This document shows, piece after piece, positions 9,201 through 18,535 of a stretch of DNA of 64,000 nt. The first letter of the stretch is position 1. Each line of letters starts with the position of its first letter. Below the pieces are notes generated by a model. That model saw only the letters and a list, made by a program, of their open reading frames with translations, had not been told where the DNA came from and searched no databases. Source of the DNA: Ruegeria sp. HKCCD7303 (GTDB lineage: Bacteria > Pseudomonadota > Alphaproteobacteria > Rhodobacterales > Rhodobacteraceae); the NCBI RefSeq assembly GCF_013111185.1, contig NZ_WVRE01000002.1, forward strand, positions 558,001-622,000, in the 5' to 3' direction. Position numbers and translations under genes: made by a program.

Positions 9201-10205
9201 ATGACCCTGAAACTTGCCATCAACGGATTTGGACGGATTGGGCGCGGGGTTCTGCGCGCAGTGATGGAAAGCGGTCGCACAGACGTTGAAATCGTGGCGA
9301 TCAACGATCTGGGCAAACCTGACATGAACGCACATCTGTTTGAGTTCGACAGCGTGCATGGTCGCTACGCCAACCCGGTTACACTCAGCGACGCAGGTTT
9401 GGACGTTGGTCGTGGGCCGATCCGCCTGACCAGCGAACGCAACCCCGAAGACCTACCTTGGTCGGATATTGATGTCGTTCTGGAATGCACCGGTGTGTTC
9501 CGTACGCGAGAGGCCGCTGAGCGTCACTTCAAAAACGGCTCGAAAAAGGTTCTGATCTCGGCCCCGGCCCGCGGTGATGGCAACATCAAGACCGTCGTGT
9601 TTGGTGTAAACGATCACGAACTGACCGCCGAAGACCTGGTCGTGTCGAACGCATCCTGCACCACCAACTGCCTTTCGCCGGTCGCTGCTGCCCTGGATGC
9701 GGGGCTTGGCATCAAGCATGGTAATATGACGACTGTCCACGCCTATACGGCCAGCCAGCCCGTACATGACTTAGTTGGAAAAGACCCTTACCTGTCACGC
9801 GCCGCGGCGTTGTCGATGATCCCCACCACAACCGGCGCGGCTGCCGCCGTTGGCTTGGTGCTGCCGCAACTGCAAGGCAAACTGACGGGTCAGGCGATCC
9901 GCGTCCCTACCCCGAACGTTTCAGTCGTTGACTTGGTGGCTGAAGTATCCCGCCCAACCACCGAAGAAGAGGTAAATCAGCTGTTCATCGATGCCGCAGC
10001 AAAAATCCCCGGCGTATTGGCTGCTGAAAACCGGCCGCTGGTTTCCGTTGACTTCAATCACGACCCGCACAGCTCGACGGTGTCGCTGGCCGAAACCAAA
10101 GTCACCGATGGCACACTTGTTCGCGTACTGGCCTGGTATGACAATGAATGGGGCTTCTCGAACCGGATGCTGGACACGGCCGCAGCAATGGGCACCCTAG
10201 CCTAA
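9201..10205 (+). CDS. gap: Glyceraldehyde-3-phosphate dehydrogenase, NAD-type paralog (gap2)
   Basis: A 334-residue GAPDH with INGFGRIGR, AINDLG (Asp36, expected in NAD-specific enzymes) and catalytic Cys153 in SNASCTTNCLSP. The C-terminal VLAWYDNEWGFSNRM is typical. It differs clearly from gap1 (ECTGVF, APARGDGNIKTV), so the two are old paralogs and not a recent duplication. ACGGAG precedes the ATG. The 3' end overlaps the end of the opposite-strand coaD by 9 bases. Confidence 0.95.
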   Translation: MTLKLAINGFGRIGRGVLRAVMESGRTDVEIVAINDLGKPDMNAHLFEFDSVHGRYANPVTLSDAGLDVGRGPIRLTSERNPEDLPWSDIDVVLECTGVFRTREAAERHFKNGSKKVLISAPARGDGNIKTVVFGVNDHELTAEDLVVSNASCTTNCLSPVAAALDAGLGIKHGNMTTVHAYTASQPVHDLVGKDPYLSRAAALSMIPTTTGAAAAVGLVLPQLQGKLTGQAIRVPTPNVSVVDLVAEVSRPTTEEEVNQLFIDAAAKIPGVLAAENRPLVSVDFNHDPHSSTVSLAETKVTDGTLVRVLAWYDNEWGFSNRMLDTAAAMGTLA

Positions 10206-10688
10206 GCGTTCTTTCAGCGCGGCGTTGACGCGGGGCGTGACGAACTTCGACACGTCCCCATTCAATCGGGCGATTTCCTTGACCAGTTTCGAGGCAATTG
10301 CCTGATGGCGCGCTTCTGCCATCAAAAAGACGGTCTCGATTGAATCGTCCAATGCACGGTTCATTCCAACCATCTGAAATTCGTACTCAAAGTCGGCAAC
10401 AGCGCGCAAGCCACGCACAATGATCTGCGCCCCGACATCCCGCGCGCAATCGATCAGCAGGTTTTCAAACGGATGCGCGACAATCTCGGTCCCGGTCTGT
10501 TCAGAAAGCTGGGAACATTCGGCTTCAATCATGGCCACGCGCTCTTCTAACGAGAACAAAGGTCCTTTATCCCGGTTGATGGCAACACCAATGACCAGCT
10601 TGTCGACCAAAGCTGCCGCCCGACGAATGATATCGATGTGGCCCATTGTGATGGGATCAAAGGTTCCAGGATACAATCCAACCCGCAT
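10197..10688 (-). CDS. coaD: Phosphopantetheine adenylyltransferase
   Basis: A 163-residue CoaD, which adenylates 4'-phosphopantetheine in the penultimate step of CoA synthesis. It has the nucleotidyltransferase motif GTFDPITMGH at residues 8-17, GLRAVADFEYEFQM in the middle and ASKLVKEIARLNGDVSKFV near the C-terminus. The ATG at 10688 was chosen because AGGAGGG lies just upstream and the protein begins MRVGLYPGTFDP as in homologues. A longer frame would add 20 unrelated residues. Convergent with gap2, with a 9-base overlap of the 3' ends. Confidence 0.96.
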   Translation of the reverse strand: MRVGLYPGTFDPITMGHIDIIRRAAALVDKLVIGVAINRDKGPLFSLEERVAMIEAECSQLSEQTGTEIVAHPFENLLIDCARDVGAQIIVRGLRAVADFEYEFQMVGMNRALDDSIETVFLMAEARHQAIASKLVKEIARLNGDVSKFVTPRVNAALKERLG

Positions 10689-10773
10689 CACGCCCTCCTG
10701 CGCAACAAAATTTCTGCGCAAGCAAACACAACTTTGCTGCAGGTGCAAGTGATTGCTTTGGCAGCTCTGGCCG

Positions 10774-11211
10774 CTAGTGGCCCATTATCATGCTTTCCAA
10801 AGCGTCTTTTTCCATGGCCAATTCGGAAAGCTGGGCCTTCACCACATCGCCCAACGTTACGATGCCAACAAGTTTGCCATCTTCAACAACCGGCATATGG
10901 CGGAAACGCCCTTCCGTCATTTGTGACATGATGTCCTCAACTGTGGTCTGACGCGTCGCTGTCACAAGGTCCTGCGTCATGTAAGACTTTACTGGCTGGT
11001 TCAGACAGCCACTGCCGCTGGCCGCCAATTCTCGAACGATGTCACGTTCCGACAATATACCTGCAGCGGTTTCGCCACCATCGTCGGAAACCACGACTGT
11101 ACCGATACGCTTCTCCGCAAGAATCTTCGAGGCCTCTGAGACAGTCGCTGTCGACGCCACGGTCACGACACCATCGGTCGCCTTAGACTTCAGGATGGCC
11201 TGTACTAGCAT
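10774..11211 (-). CDS. Two-CBS-domain protein
   Basis: A 145-residue protein consisting of a single CBS pair (Bateman module). The first CBS runs from about residue 12 (VVTVASTATVSEASKILAEK, then GILSERDIVRELA), the second from about residue 75 (VTATRQTTVEDIMSQM, then GIVTLGDVVKAQL). CBS pairs bind adenine nucleotides or NAD(P)H and usually act as regulatory modules. Stand-alone versions are common in alphaproteobacteria with unknown targets. No signal peptide. It is a single gene, with coaD downstream. Confidence 0.9.
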   Translation of the reverse strand: MLVQAILKSKATDGVVTVASTATVSEASKILAEKRIGTVVVSDDGGETAAGILSERDIVRELAASGSGCLNQPVKSYMTQDLVTATRQTTVEDIMSQMTEGRFRHMPVVEDGKLVGIVTLGDVVKAQLSELAMEKDALESMIMGH

Positions 11212-11272
11212 GAAGAATACCTCCGGAAATAATCACACTTATTCCAAAGCGTTGCGCGATTGTCGTGACCTG

Positions 11273-12175
11273 TCAAGCGTCGGCCACTGCTTCCAAACGA
11301 AGCACTTCCTCGCGAATGCCGCGCGTCAGAGCTTCGGCAAAGCGGTTCAACCGTTCGTTGCGTTGGTCACCTTCATGCCGCACAAGATAGAAACTGCGCG
11401 TCAAACTCACTTGATCCGTCAGGATTTTCCGCAGATCGGGATGGAAGGGTAGCGTGAAATCATGGGCCACGCAGACCCCGGTTCCCAGCGTGACCTGCCG
11501 CAATTGGACCGAGACCGAGTTCGATGCAAGCGCGACACGGTCAATACCAATGTCGTTCAGGTAATCCAGCTCGCGGTCGAAGATCATGTCGGGGATATAG
11601 CCGATCAACCTGTGCCCTTTCAGGTCTGTGACAGAGCGGATCGGACCATGTCGGTGCAGATAGTTTTCGGTCGCAACCATATGCAGTTTATAGTCACTGA
11701 TCTTTTTCACACGCAGTTGGCCGGCTGTTGGCGCACTGACTGTCACAGCCATGTCCGCCTCGCGCCGGGACAAGTTGATTACCCGCGGAAGTGCAAGAAT
11801 CTGAATGTCCAGATCAGGGTTCGCATCGCTGATTTTTGCGCAGACCTGCGGCAGCAGGTAATTGGCGCTGCCATCCGGTGCGCCGATCCTGATTTGTCCG
11901 CTGAGTGATTTGGTCGGTCCGGTGACAGCTCCGGCAGCGGCACGCATCGCCTCTTCGGCGTGTAGCCCGTGCTCTAAAAGACGTTGCCCAGCCGGTGTCA
12001 GAACATAGCCTTGCTGGGACTTGGTAAACAACGAAGAATCCAAAGTGGATTCGAGCCGCGCCACACGACGCCCGACAGTGGCAGGATCAATTTTCAGGAT
12101 ACGACCAGCAGAAGACAAGCTTTCTTCGCGTGCCACGGCCAGAAAAATCCGCATATCGTCCCAGTTTGGGGTCAT
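11273..12175 (-). CDS. LysR-family transcriptional regulator, divergent from mmsA
   Basis: A 300-residue LysR-type regulator. The N-terminal winged HTH (residues 5-62) reads WDDMRIFLAVAREESLSSAGRILKIDPATVGRRVARLE. The effector domain covers about residues 90-295 (LSGQIRIGAPDGSANYLLP). It is transcribed divergently from mmsA with 104 bases between the starts, which hold an inverted repeat, so mmsA and perhaps the other valine-degradation genes are likely targets. That target assignment is inferred from position. Confidence 0.93.
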   Translation of the reverse strand: MTPNWDDMRIFLAVAREESLSSAGRILKIDPATVGRRVARLESTLDSSLFTKSQQGYVLTPAGQRLLEHGLHAEEAMRAAAGAVTGPTKSLSGQIRIGAPDGSANYLLPQVCAKISDANPDLDIQILALPRVINLSRREADMAVTVSAPTAGQLRVKKISDYKLHMVATENYLHRHGPIRSVTDLKGHRLIGYIPDMIFDRELDYLNDIGIDRVALASNSVSVQLRQVTLGTGVCVAHDFTLPFHPDLRKILTDQVSLTRSFYLVRHEGDQRNERLNRFAEALTRGIREEVLRLEAVADA

Positions 12176-12184
12176 CTCACACTC

Positions 12185-12202
12185 TTTTGCATTTTTGCAA
12201 AA
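12185..12202. promoter_or_regulatory. Inverted repeat in the lysR-mmsA divergent promoter
   Basis: TTTTGCA (12185-12191) and TGCAAAA (12196-12202) with a 4-base spacer form an 18-bp palindrome close to the lysR start. It contains the T-N11-A pattern expected of a LysR binding site. Confidence 0.5.
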
Positions 12203-12279
12203 CTCCTTTGAGACATTGCCTCTGTTCGCGGGATTTCTGCAAGCCTATTCTGCGCGCAAATCTATCGGAGGAGCTATTG

Positions 12280-13779
12280 ATGCAAGATCTGACCCATTTC
12301 CTGAACGGCGAAATGGTCGCCGGTACATCCGGTCGTTTCGACGACGTTTACAACCCGGCGACGGGCGAAGTTCAATACAAATGCCCAATGGCCAGCGCGG
12401 CAGAAACCACGGCAGCAATTGAAGCGGCAGCAGCGGCCCAGCCCGCATGGGGCGCAACCAACCCGCAGAAACGTGCGCGCGTCATGATGGCCATGGTTGG
12501 CTTGATGAACCGCGACATGGACAAGCTGGCCGAAGCGCTAAGCCGCGAGCATGGTAAAACCATCCCCGATGCCAAAGGCGACTTGCAGCGCGGTCTGGAA
12601 GTGATTGAATACTGCATCGGCGCGCCACAGATGCTTAAGGGCGAGTTCACCGACAGCGCAGGCCCCGGCATAGACATGTATTCGATGCGCCAGCCTTTGG
12701 GTGTCGTGGGTTCGATCATGCCCTTCAACTTCCCCGCCATGATGCCGCTTTGGCATGTTGGACCGGCGCTGGCTTGTGGGAACGCCGTGGTCCTGAAACC
12801 GTCCGAGCGTGACCCGTCGGTTCCGCTGATGCTGGCTGAACTCTTCATCGAAGCCGGTCTGCCCAAAGGTGTGTTCCAGGTCGTGAACGGTGACAAAGAA
12901 GCCGTTGATACGATCCTCGACAGCGAAATCATCCAGGGTGTCAGCTTTGTGGGTTCTACCCCGATTGCGCAATATATCTACAGCCGCGCAACCGCCAACG
13001 GCAAACGCGCCCAGTGTTTTGGCGGTGCCAAGAACCACATGATCGTCATGCCCGACGCTGACTTAGATCAGGCGGCTGACGCTCTGGTTGGTGCCGGATT
13101 TGGAGCGGCAGGCGAACGCTGCATGGCAATCTCGGTCGCGGTTCCCGTTGGTGAAGAAACTGCGGACAAGCTGATCGAAAAGCTGATCCCGCGTGTCGAA
13201 AAGCTGAAAGTCGGCCCTTACACGGCCGGTGATGATGTCGATATGGGTCCGGTCGTCACCGGGGCCGCAAAAGAACGCATCCTAGGTCTGATCAACTCGG
13301 GTGTTGAGCAAGGCGCCAAGCTGGTTGTCGACAACCGTGACTTCAGCCTGCAGGGCTATGAAGATGGCTTTTTTGTTGGCCCCCACCTCTTCGACCATGT
13401 CACCCCGGACATGGACATCTACAAACAGGAAATCTTTGGCCCGGTCCTGTCCACCGTACGCGCCGGTTCGTATGAAGAGGCGCTGAAGCTGGCGATGGAC
13501 CATGAATATGGCAACGGAACCGCGATTTTCACCCGTGACGGTGACACCGCGCGTGATTTTGCCAGCCGGATCAATATCGGCATGGTTGGCATCAACGTGC
13601 CGATCCCGGTTCCGCTGGCCTATCACACCTTTGGTGGCTGGAAGAAATCGATGTTTGGTGACTTGAACCAGCACGGCCCTGACAGCTTCAAATTCTACAC
13701 CCGAACCAAAACCGTGACCTCGCGCTGGCCGTCGGGCATCAAAGAAGGTGGCGAGTTCAACTTCAAAGCCATGGACTGA
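12280..13779 (+). CDS. mmsA: Methylmalonate-semialdehyde dehydrogenase (CoA-acylating)
   Basis: A 499-residue aldehyde dehydrogenase of the MMSDH branch, which oxidises (methyl)malonate semialdehyde to propionyl- or acetyl-CoA with NAD and CoA in valine catabolism. The branch-specific MPFNFPAMMPLWH and VGSTPIAQYIYSRA are present, and the catalytic Cys lies in AAGERCMAIS. The ATG at 12280 follows GGAGGAG. A strong terminator follows the gene. The remaining valine enzymes lie 3.6-6.7 kb downstream (17386-20452), with an unrelated block between. Confidence 0.95.
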   Translation: MQDLTHFLNGEMVAGTSGRFDDVYNPATGEVQYKCPMASAAETTAAIEAAAAAQPAWGATNPQKRARVMMAMVGLMNRDMDKLAEALSREHGKTIPDAKGDLQRGLEVIEYCIGAPQMLKGEFTDSAGPGIDMYSMRQPLGVVGSIMPFNFPAMMPLWHVGPALACGNAVVLKPSERDPSVPLMLAELFIEAGLPKGVFQVVNGDKEAVDTILDSEIIQGVSFVGSTPIAQYIYSRATANGKRAQCFGGAKNHMIVMPDADLDQAADALVGAGFGAAGERCMAISVAVPVGEETADKLIEKLIPRVEKLKVGPYTAGDDVDMGPVVTGAAKERILGLINSGVEQGAKLVVDNRDFSLQGYEDGFFVGPHLFDHVTPDMDIYKQEIFGPVLSTVRAGSYEEALKLAMDHEYGNGTAIFTRDGDTARDFASRINIGMVGINVPIPVPLAYHTFGGWKKSMFGDLNQHGPDSFKFYTRTKTVTSRWPSGIKEGGEFNFKAMD

Positions 13780-13801
13780 TTGGAACGATCATTACGCTGA
13801 C

Positions 13802-13830
13802 AAACCCGGCCTTATCTTGGGCCGGGTTTT
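13802..13830 (+). terminator. Rho-independent terminator of mmsA
   Basis: 10-bp perfect stem AAACCCGGCC / GGCCGGGTTT (13802-13811, 13820-13829) with loop TTATCTTG and a T-containing tail. Confidence 0.88.
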
Positions 13831-13965
13831 GCATTTTTCCGCCGATAAGCAGGCTCACGTGCCAATCTCACGAGAAATTCAGCTTTGATACTCTGGAAAA
13901 ACTCATCAAAGCAAAATATTTTGTCGGGAAGTGTGTACCGAGCAGTGAAATTATCGGAGGCAGTC

Positions 13966-14565
13966 TTGTCCCATTCCCGTATGACCCGTCGTTCCGCCCT
14001 GTTGGGCGCAGCATCATTGGTGGCAACCCCTGCCCTTGTTCGGGCACAAAGCACAGATGCTTTCCCAGAAACAGAAGACGCCATCAGCACGCAATTGCCA
14101 GTGCGCCGCAACGTGTCCTCGTTCTCGCAACAGAACTGGCAGGATCACTTTGATGAGCTTGGTGTTGGCTGCCTGCTGGCCGATATCACAAGCCGCGCCG
14201 TGCATTATTGGAGCCCGGACGGAACGTATAAGCTTTACCCAAGTTCGGTTCCGATGAGTGAGGAACTCACCAAACGCGGTTACACAAAAGTCGTACGCAA
14301 AACCGAATTCCCAAGCTGGACGCCGACTGCTTCCATGCGCGAGCGGGATCCGTCATTGCCGGTTCGGATGGAAGGTGGCGACCCCGGAAACCCATTGGGC
14401 ACCCGCGCCATGTATCTGGGCTGGCCAGCCTACCTTGTTCACGGAACCCATGACACGCGCAAAATTGGCCGTCAGAGCTCGTCCGGCTGTATCGGACTCT
14501 ACAATCAACACGTGGAAGAATTGTATCCGCTTGTTCAGATTGGGACTCAGGTGCGTCTGGTCTGA
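13966..14565 (+). CDS. L,D-transpeptidase (YkuD) family secreted protein
   Basis: A 199-residue exported protein with an L,D-transpeptidase catalytic domain, expected to cross-link or edit peptidoglycan in the periplasm. The twin-arginine-like signal reads MTRRSALLGAASLVATPA and ends around VRAQ. The YkuD motif is visible as HGTHD, then IG and SSSGCIGLYN, with catalytic Cys175. The Arg that usually follows GCI is Gly here. The TTG at 13966 is preferred as start because GGAGG ends 5 bases before it. The ATG at 13981 would be 20 bases from that site. A longer reading would add 27 unrelated residues. Confidence 0.88.
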   Translation: MSHSRMTRRSALLGAASLVATPALVRAQSTDAFPETEDAISTQLPVRRNVSSFSQQNWQDHFDELGVGCLLADITSRAVHYWSPDGTYKLYPSSVPMSEELTKRGYTKVVRKTEFPSWTPTASMRERDPSLPVRMEGGDPGNPLGTRAMYLGWPAYLVHGTHDTRKIGRQSSSGCIGLYNQHVEELYPLVQIGTQVRLV

Positions 14566-14585
14566 TTTGCTGATCGTAAAACGCA

Positions 14586-14612
14586 AAAGCCCCGGACAAT
14601 CGCCGGGGCTTT
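14586..14612. terminator. Bidirectional terminator between L,D-transpeptidase and fasciclin genes
   Basis: 10-bp perfect stem AAAGCCCCGG / CCGGGGCTTT (14586-14595, 14603-14612), loop ACAATCG, with an A-run on one side and T residues on the other. It serves two convergent genes. Confidence 0.87.
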
Positions 14613-14631
14613 GGTATCTTCTGGGTGCAGA

Positions 14632-15108
14632 TTATTCCGGCAGGATCACTGCATCGACCACATGAATGACGCCATTGCTGGCTTCGATGTCAGCCTGTAC
14701 CACTTTGGCATCGTTTACTTTTACGCCATTTTTCGCATTTACGCTCAAGCGTTCGCCCTGAACGGTCAAAACCTTGGCGCGTTTGCCAGCGATGTCACCA
14801 GACATGACTTTGGCCGGAACCACATGATAAGTCAGGATCGACACAAGCTGATCCTTGTTCTCGGGCAGCAGAAGTGACTCAACGGTGCCTTCGGGCAGAG
14901 CAGCAAATGCTTCATCCGTCGGGGCAAAGACGGTGAACGGGCCATCGCCTTTCAGGGTATCTACCAGACCCGCAGCCTGAACGGCAGCGACCAGGGTGTT
15001 AAACGAACCTGCAGCAACGGCAGTGTCGACGATGTCTGCGGCTTGCGCCTTCAGCGGCATGGCAAATGCAAGTGCGGCGGCTGCGCCCATGAATGTGCGA
15101 CGGAACAT
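14632..15108 (-). CDS. Secreted fasciclin (FAS1) domain protein
   Basis: A 158-residue protein with a signal peptide ([18 protein letters not shown], cleaved near AQA) and one FAS1 domain filling the mature part. The H1 box reads [17 protein letters not shown], then [10 protein letters not shown], and the H2 box at the C-terminus reads [17 protein letters not shown]1 proteins act in surface adhesion or extracellular matrix interaction. Bacterial single-domain forms have no firmly established role. Monocistronic, facing the L,D-transpeptidase gene. Confidence 0.93.
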   Translation of the reverse strand: MFRRTFMGAAAALAFAMPLKAQAADIVDTAVAAGSFNTLVAAVQAAGLVDTLKGDGPFTVFAPTDEAFAALPEGTVESLLLPENKDQLVSILTYHVVPAKVMSGDIAGKRAKVLTVQGERLSVNAKNGVKVNDAKVVQADIEASNGVIHVVDAVILPE

Positions 15109-15179
15109 AGCTGTCTTCTCCTCTCCAGCGTGTTATGGAAAGGGTTACGGACCTTTTGCCGCACTGGATCACTCTGAGA

Positions 15180-16031
15180 TCAATTTTCTTTGCGCTGAAC
15201 CCAAATGCTCTGCGCGCGCCCTTCTGTCAGAAAAGGCAACGCAGCGACCGCATCAGGGCGGTCTTGTTGCAGGTAATAACCCGGCCAAAGCATTGAATAC
15301 GAACCAGATTGTAACAATGCGTGCAGCATGTACTGCTCGCCCCAGCCCGGACAATCATAGAAGAAACGCTTGGGATATTCGTAGGGCAGAAAAACATCGT
15401 GTACATGAATGACCACACCGGGTTTCAGCGCTGGAATGATGCGGCAGAACAGATGGGCGACGTCATTGCTCATCCGCACAACGTGGCTTGAATCGATGAA
15501 CAGAACATCTCCGGCTTCAAGCTCGGCAAAAAGCGATGGGTCAACTTCTTCAAGACGTTTTTGTTCGAAGTGGTCCACGACATGGGCAATGTCGGCACGA
15601 GGGTATGGGTCAATGGCAGTGATCGTGGTGTCCAACCCGCCGTCAATAATCGCTTGCCGGGTCACGCGGGTTGAGTTCCCGCACCCCACCTCGATCACGC
15701 GTTTGGGCTGAAAGCGGCGGATCATCAGATACAGGGCATCCGCATCCGGGCTGTCGTAATAACCGTTACCCGTGCGATAGCCGGTCTGAGTACGCGCAGG
15801 GTCTTTTAACGCCTGTAAATCCGCCTTGTGACGGTTATATTCCGCCACCAATTGCGAGATGTCGAACCCTTCCATGCCTGGTGACAAGGCATAGGCCGGA
15901 CGCGTCAACCCCCCGGCGGCCTCAAACGATTCAAGCCTCGCACGTTCATCTTGATCCGTGACTGTATCAACCAGTTTCACTCCCAACTCATCCAAGGCTG
16001 CGTTGATCTTTGGGAATTTTCTGGGTTTCAC
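15180..16031 (-). CDS. Class I SAM-dependent methyltransferase
   Basis: A 283-residue cytosolic protein with the SAM motif VIEVGCGNSTRVT, then an acidic loop (TAIDPYPRADI) and VLFIDSSHVVRMSNDV, resembling O-methyltransferase-like proteins that act on small molecules or glycans. The C-terminal half is rich in aromatic residues (PYEYPKRFFYDCPGWGEQYM). The GTG at 16031 was chosen because GGAG lies 8 bases upstream. A GTG at 16139 would add 36 residues rich in Cys and Gly ([13 protein letters not shown]) that look non-coding. The substrate cannot be told from sequence. Divergent from the ybdK-like gene. Confidence 0.8.
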   Translation of the reverse strand: MKPRKFPKINAALDELGVKLVDTVTDQDERARLESFEAAGGLTRPAYALSPGMEGFDISQLVAEYNRHKADLQALKDPARTQTGYRTGNGYYDSPDADALYLMIRRFQPKRVIEVGCGNSTRVTRQAIIDGGLDTTITAIDPYPRADIAHVVDHFEQKRLEEVDPSLFAELEAGDVLFIDSSHVVRMSNDVAHLFCRIIPALKPGVVIHVHDVFLPYEYPKRFFYDCPGWGEQYMLHALLQSGSYSMLWPGYYLQQDRPDAVAALPFLTEGRAQSIWVQRKEN

Positions 16032-16168
16032 GGCGTTGGCTCCACGTTCTGTGCTGATCCGTTCCTTACAATTGCCGCCCGTACCAGTGCAAGGACAAGC
16101 CGGGCAAACCCTTGGCAAAAGGCAAATTTCCGTATTCACTGAAACTTACGACAGCCAAAGGGGGCTCC

Positions 16169-17284
16169 ATGCAGCAAGAATTCACACTGGGCATTGAAGA
16201 AGAGTATCTTCTGGTGGATCGCGACAGCCTGCAATTGTCAGAGGCCCCCGGAGCGCTGATGGAGGCCTGCCAGAATGATTTCGAAGGTCAGGTCAGCCCC
16301 GAGTTCCTGCAATGTCAGATTGAAGTCGGCACGCGCCCGCACACAACCATAGCCTCGGCGCGGGAAGACCTCAAACGCCTGCGATCCTGCGTGTCGAAAC
16401 GAGCTGCCGAATACAATCTGTCCCCGATCGCTGTATCCTGTCATCCCTTCGCCAATTGGAAAGATCAACATCACACCCGCAAGGAACGATATGACGCCTT
16501 GCAACACGCGTTAGGTGGCGTAGCACGTCGGATGCTGATCTGCGGGATGCATGTACACGTGGGGGTCGAAGACCCCGCCCTGCGCGCCGATCTGATGCCG
16601 CAGCTGTCTTACTTTTTGCCCCATCTTTTGGCCTTGTCCACATCCTCACCCTTTTGGAACGGCGAAGATACCGGCCTATCCTCATATCGCTTGACCGTGT
16701 TCGACAACCTTCCCCGAACCGGCCTGCCCCCAGTTTTTGGCAGTTGGGCTGAGTATGAACGCACCACAGGTATACTCGTCGAACTGGGCGTGATCGAGGA
16801 CACGACCAAGATATGGTGGGACCTGCGCCCGTCGCATCGTTTCCCTACGCTTGAAACCCGGATCATGGACGTGCAACCCCGGCTGGAGCACACGTTGTCC
16901 CTGGCGGCACTCGTCCAGGCACTGACCCGAATGTTGTGTCGACTGAAAGACCGCAACCTGCGTTGGCGGCAATATGATCGCTTCCTGATCGGAGAAAACC
17001 GTTGGCGTGCGCAGCGTTATGGCGTGGGCGAAGGATTGATTGACTTCGGCGACCGCTCGGTCAAGCCGATGTCCGAACTGATCGGCGACCTTATGGGGTT
17101 GTTGGCGGAAGACACCGAAGCGCTTGGAACGATGACCGAACTTGCGCGGTTACGGCAGATCGCCGAAAACGGCACTTCGGCCACCCGTCAACGCCGTGTC
17201 CACGCCGAGGCCGTCGCGCGCGGGGACGATCCCGGGCAAGCAGTCGTGCGCCATCTGATCGAGGAATTCCACGCGGATCTCTAG
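16169..17284 (+). CDS. YbdK-type carboxylate-amine ligase (GCS2 family)
   Basis: A 371-residue protein of the glutamate-cysteine ligase 2 family, the same length as E. coli YbdK, which has weak gamma-glutamylcysteine synthetase activity. It starts [17 protein letters not shown], the family's metal/ATP-binding GIEEE box, and later shows [28 protein letters not shown] and the C-terminal DDPGQAVV. Its physiological substrate is uncertain. AAAGGGGG precedes the ATG at 16169. A longer frame adds 19 unrelated residues. Confidence 0.92.
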   Translation: MQQEFTLGIEEEYLLVDRDSLQLSEAPGALMEACQNDFEGQVSPEFLQCQIEVGTRPHTTIASAREDLKRLRSCVSKRAAEYNLSPIAVSCHPFANWKDQHHTRKERYDALQHALGGVARRMLICGMHVHVGVEDPALRADLMPQLSYFLPHLLALSTSSPFWNGEDTGLSSYRLTVFDNLPRTGLPPVFGSWAEYERTTGILVELGVIEDTTKIWWDLRPSHRFPTLETRIMDVQPRLEHTLSLAALVQALTRMLCRLKDRNLRWRQYDRFLIGENRWRAQRYGVGEGLIDFGDRSVKPMSELIGDLMGLLAEDTEALGTMTELARLRQIAENGTSATRQRRVHAEAVARGDDPGQAVVRHLIEEFHADL

Positions 17285-17385
17285 ACTGCTCCAGCGTTTT
17301 GCGCCCCATTGTTGAACCTGCAAAATTTCTGTAAGAATTCGGAAATAAACAACCGTTCAATTCATTGCCGACGGGAGGGAACGCC

Positions 17386-18528
17386 ATGGATTTCGCACTC
17401 AGCGAGGAACAGACAGCCATTTTCGACATGGCATATTCGTTTGGGCAGGAAAATATCGCACCCTTTGCGCGGCAGTGGGAATCCGATGGCACCATTCCAA
17501 AAACCTTGTGGCCACAGATCGGCGAGCTTGGCTTTGGGGCTTTGTATGTATCCGAGGACAGCGGCGGTTCGAACCTGACCCGCCTGGATGCCACCTTGGT
17601 ATTCGAGGCGTTGTCGATGGCCTGCCCTTCGGTCGCGGCATTCCTGTCAATCCACAACATGTGCGCCAAGATGTTGGACAATTTTGCGGATGAAGACCTC
17701 AAGGCACGCATCATGCCCGATGTTCTCAGCCTCAACACGGTGCTGAGCTATTGCCTCACCGAACCCGGTTCCGGCTCGGACGCAGCGTCCTTGAAGACAC
17801 GCGCCGTACGCACGAACGAAGGCTATACGTTGAACGGCACCAAGGCATTCATCTCGGGCGGTGGGTACTCCGATGCCTATGTATGCATGGTGCGCACCGG
17901 TCAGGATGGCCCCAAGGGCATCTCAACCGTTTATGTCGAGGACGGAACTCCGGGTCTTAGCTTTGGAGCACTGGAAGAGAAAATGGGCTGGAAAAGTCAG
18001 CCCACCGCGCAGGTGCAGTTCGATGATTGCAAAATCCCGGCAGGCAATCTTGTCGGCAGCGAAGGCGACGGTTTCAAATATGCCATGATGGGCCTCGACG
18101 GCGGGCGACTGAACATCGCGGCCTGTTCCCTTGGTGCCGCGCAGACCGGTTTGGATATGACGTTGCAATACATGTCCGAACGCAAGGCGTTTGGCCAATC
18201 CATCGACCAGTTCCAGGCCCTTCAGTTCCGCCTGGCAGATATGGAGATTGAACTACAAGCCGCACGGACCTTTCTGCGTCAAGCCGCTTGGAAACTAGAT
18301 AACGGCGCGCCCGACGCCACTAAGTTCTGCGCCATGGCCAAAAAATTCGTGACCGAAACCGGATCGAAGGTGGTGGATCAGTGCCTGCAGCTGCATGGTG
18401 GTTATGGCTATCTTGCCGACTACGGCATTGAAAAGCTTGTGCGCGATCTTCGGGTGCATCAGATATTGGAAGGCACAAATGAGATTATGCGTGTGATCGT
18501 ATCGCGTCAGATGCTTGCCAACCGCTGA
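17386..18528 (+). CDS. Acyl-CoA dehydrogenase, probable isobutyryl-CoA dehydrogenase
   Basis: A 380-residue FAD-dependent acyl-CoA dehydrogenase. It has the FAD/substrate motif YCLTEPGSGSDAASL, SGGGYSDAYVCMVRTG, and the C-terminal LHGGYGYLADYGIEK followed by QILEGTNEIMR, which contains the catalytic Glu. Similarity to human ACAD8 and the position directly before 3-hydroxyisobutyryl-CoA hydrolase and mmsB support oxidation of isobutyryl-CoA to methacrylyl-CoA in valine breakdown. GGGAGG precedes the ATG. A close 2-methylbutyryl-CoA role cannot be excluded. Confidence 0.9.
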   Translation: MDFALSEEQTAIFDMAYSFGQENIAPFARQWESDGTIPKTLWPQIGELGFGALYVSEDSGGSNLTRLDATLVFEALSMACPSVAAFLSIHNMCAKMLDNFADEDLKARIMPDVLSLNTVLSYCLTEPGSGSDAASLKTRAVRTNEGYTLNGTKAFISGGGYSDAYVCMVRTGQDGPKGISTVYVEDGTPGLSFGALEEKMGWKSQPTAQVQFDDCKIPAGNLVGSEGDGFKYAMMGLDGGRLNIAACSLGAAQTGLDMTLQYMSERKAFGQSIDQFQALQFRLADMEIELQAARTFLRQAAWKLDNGAPDATKFCAMAKKFVTETGSKVVDQCLQLHGGYGYLADYGIEKLVRDLRVHQILEGTNEIMRVIVSRQMLANR

Positions 18529-18535
18529 GGGCCCC

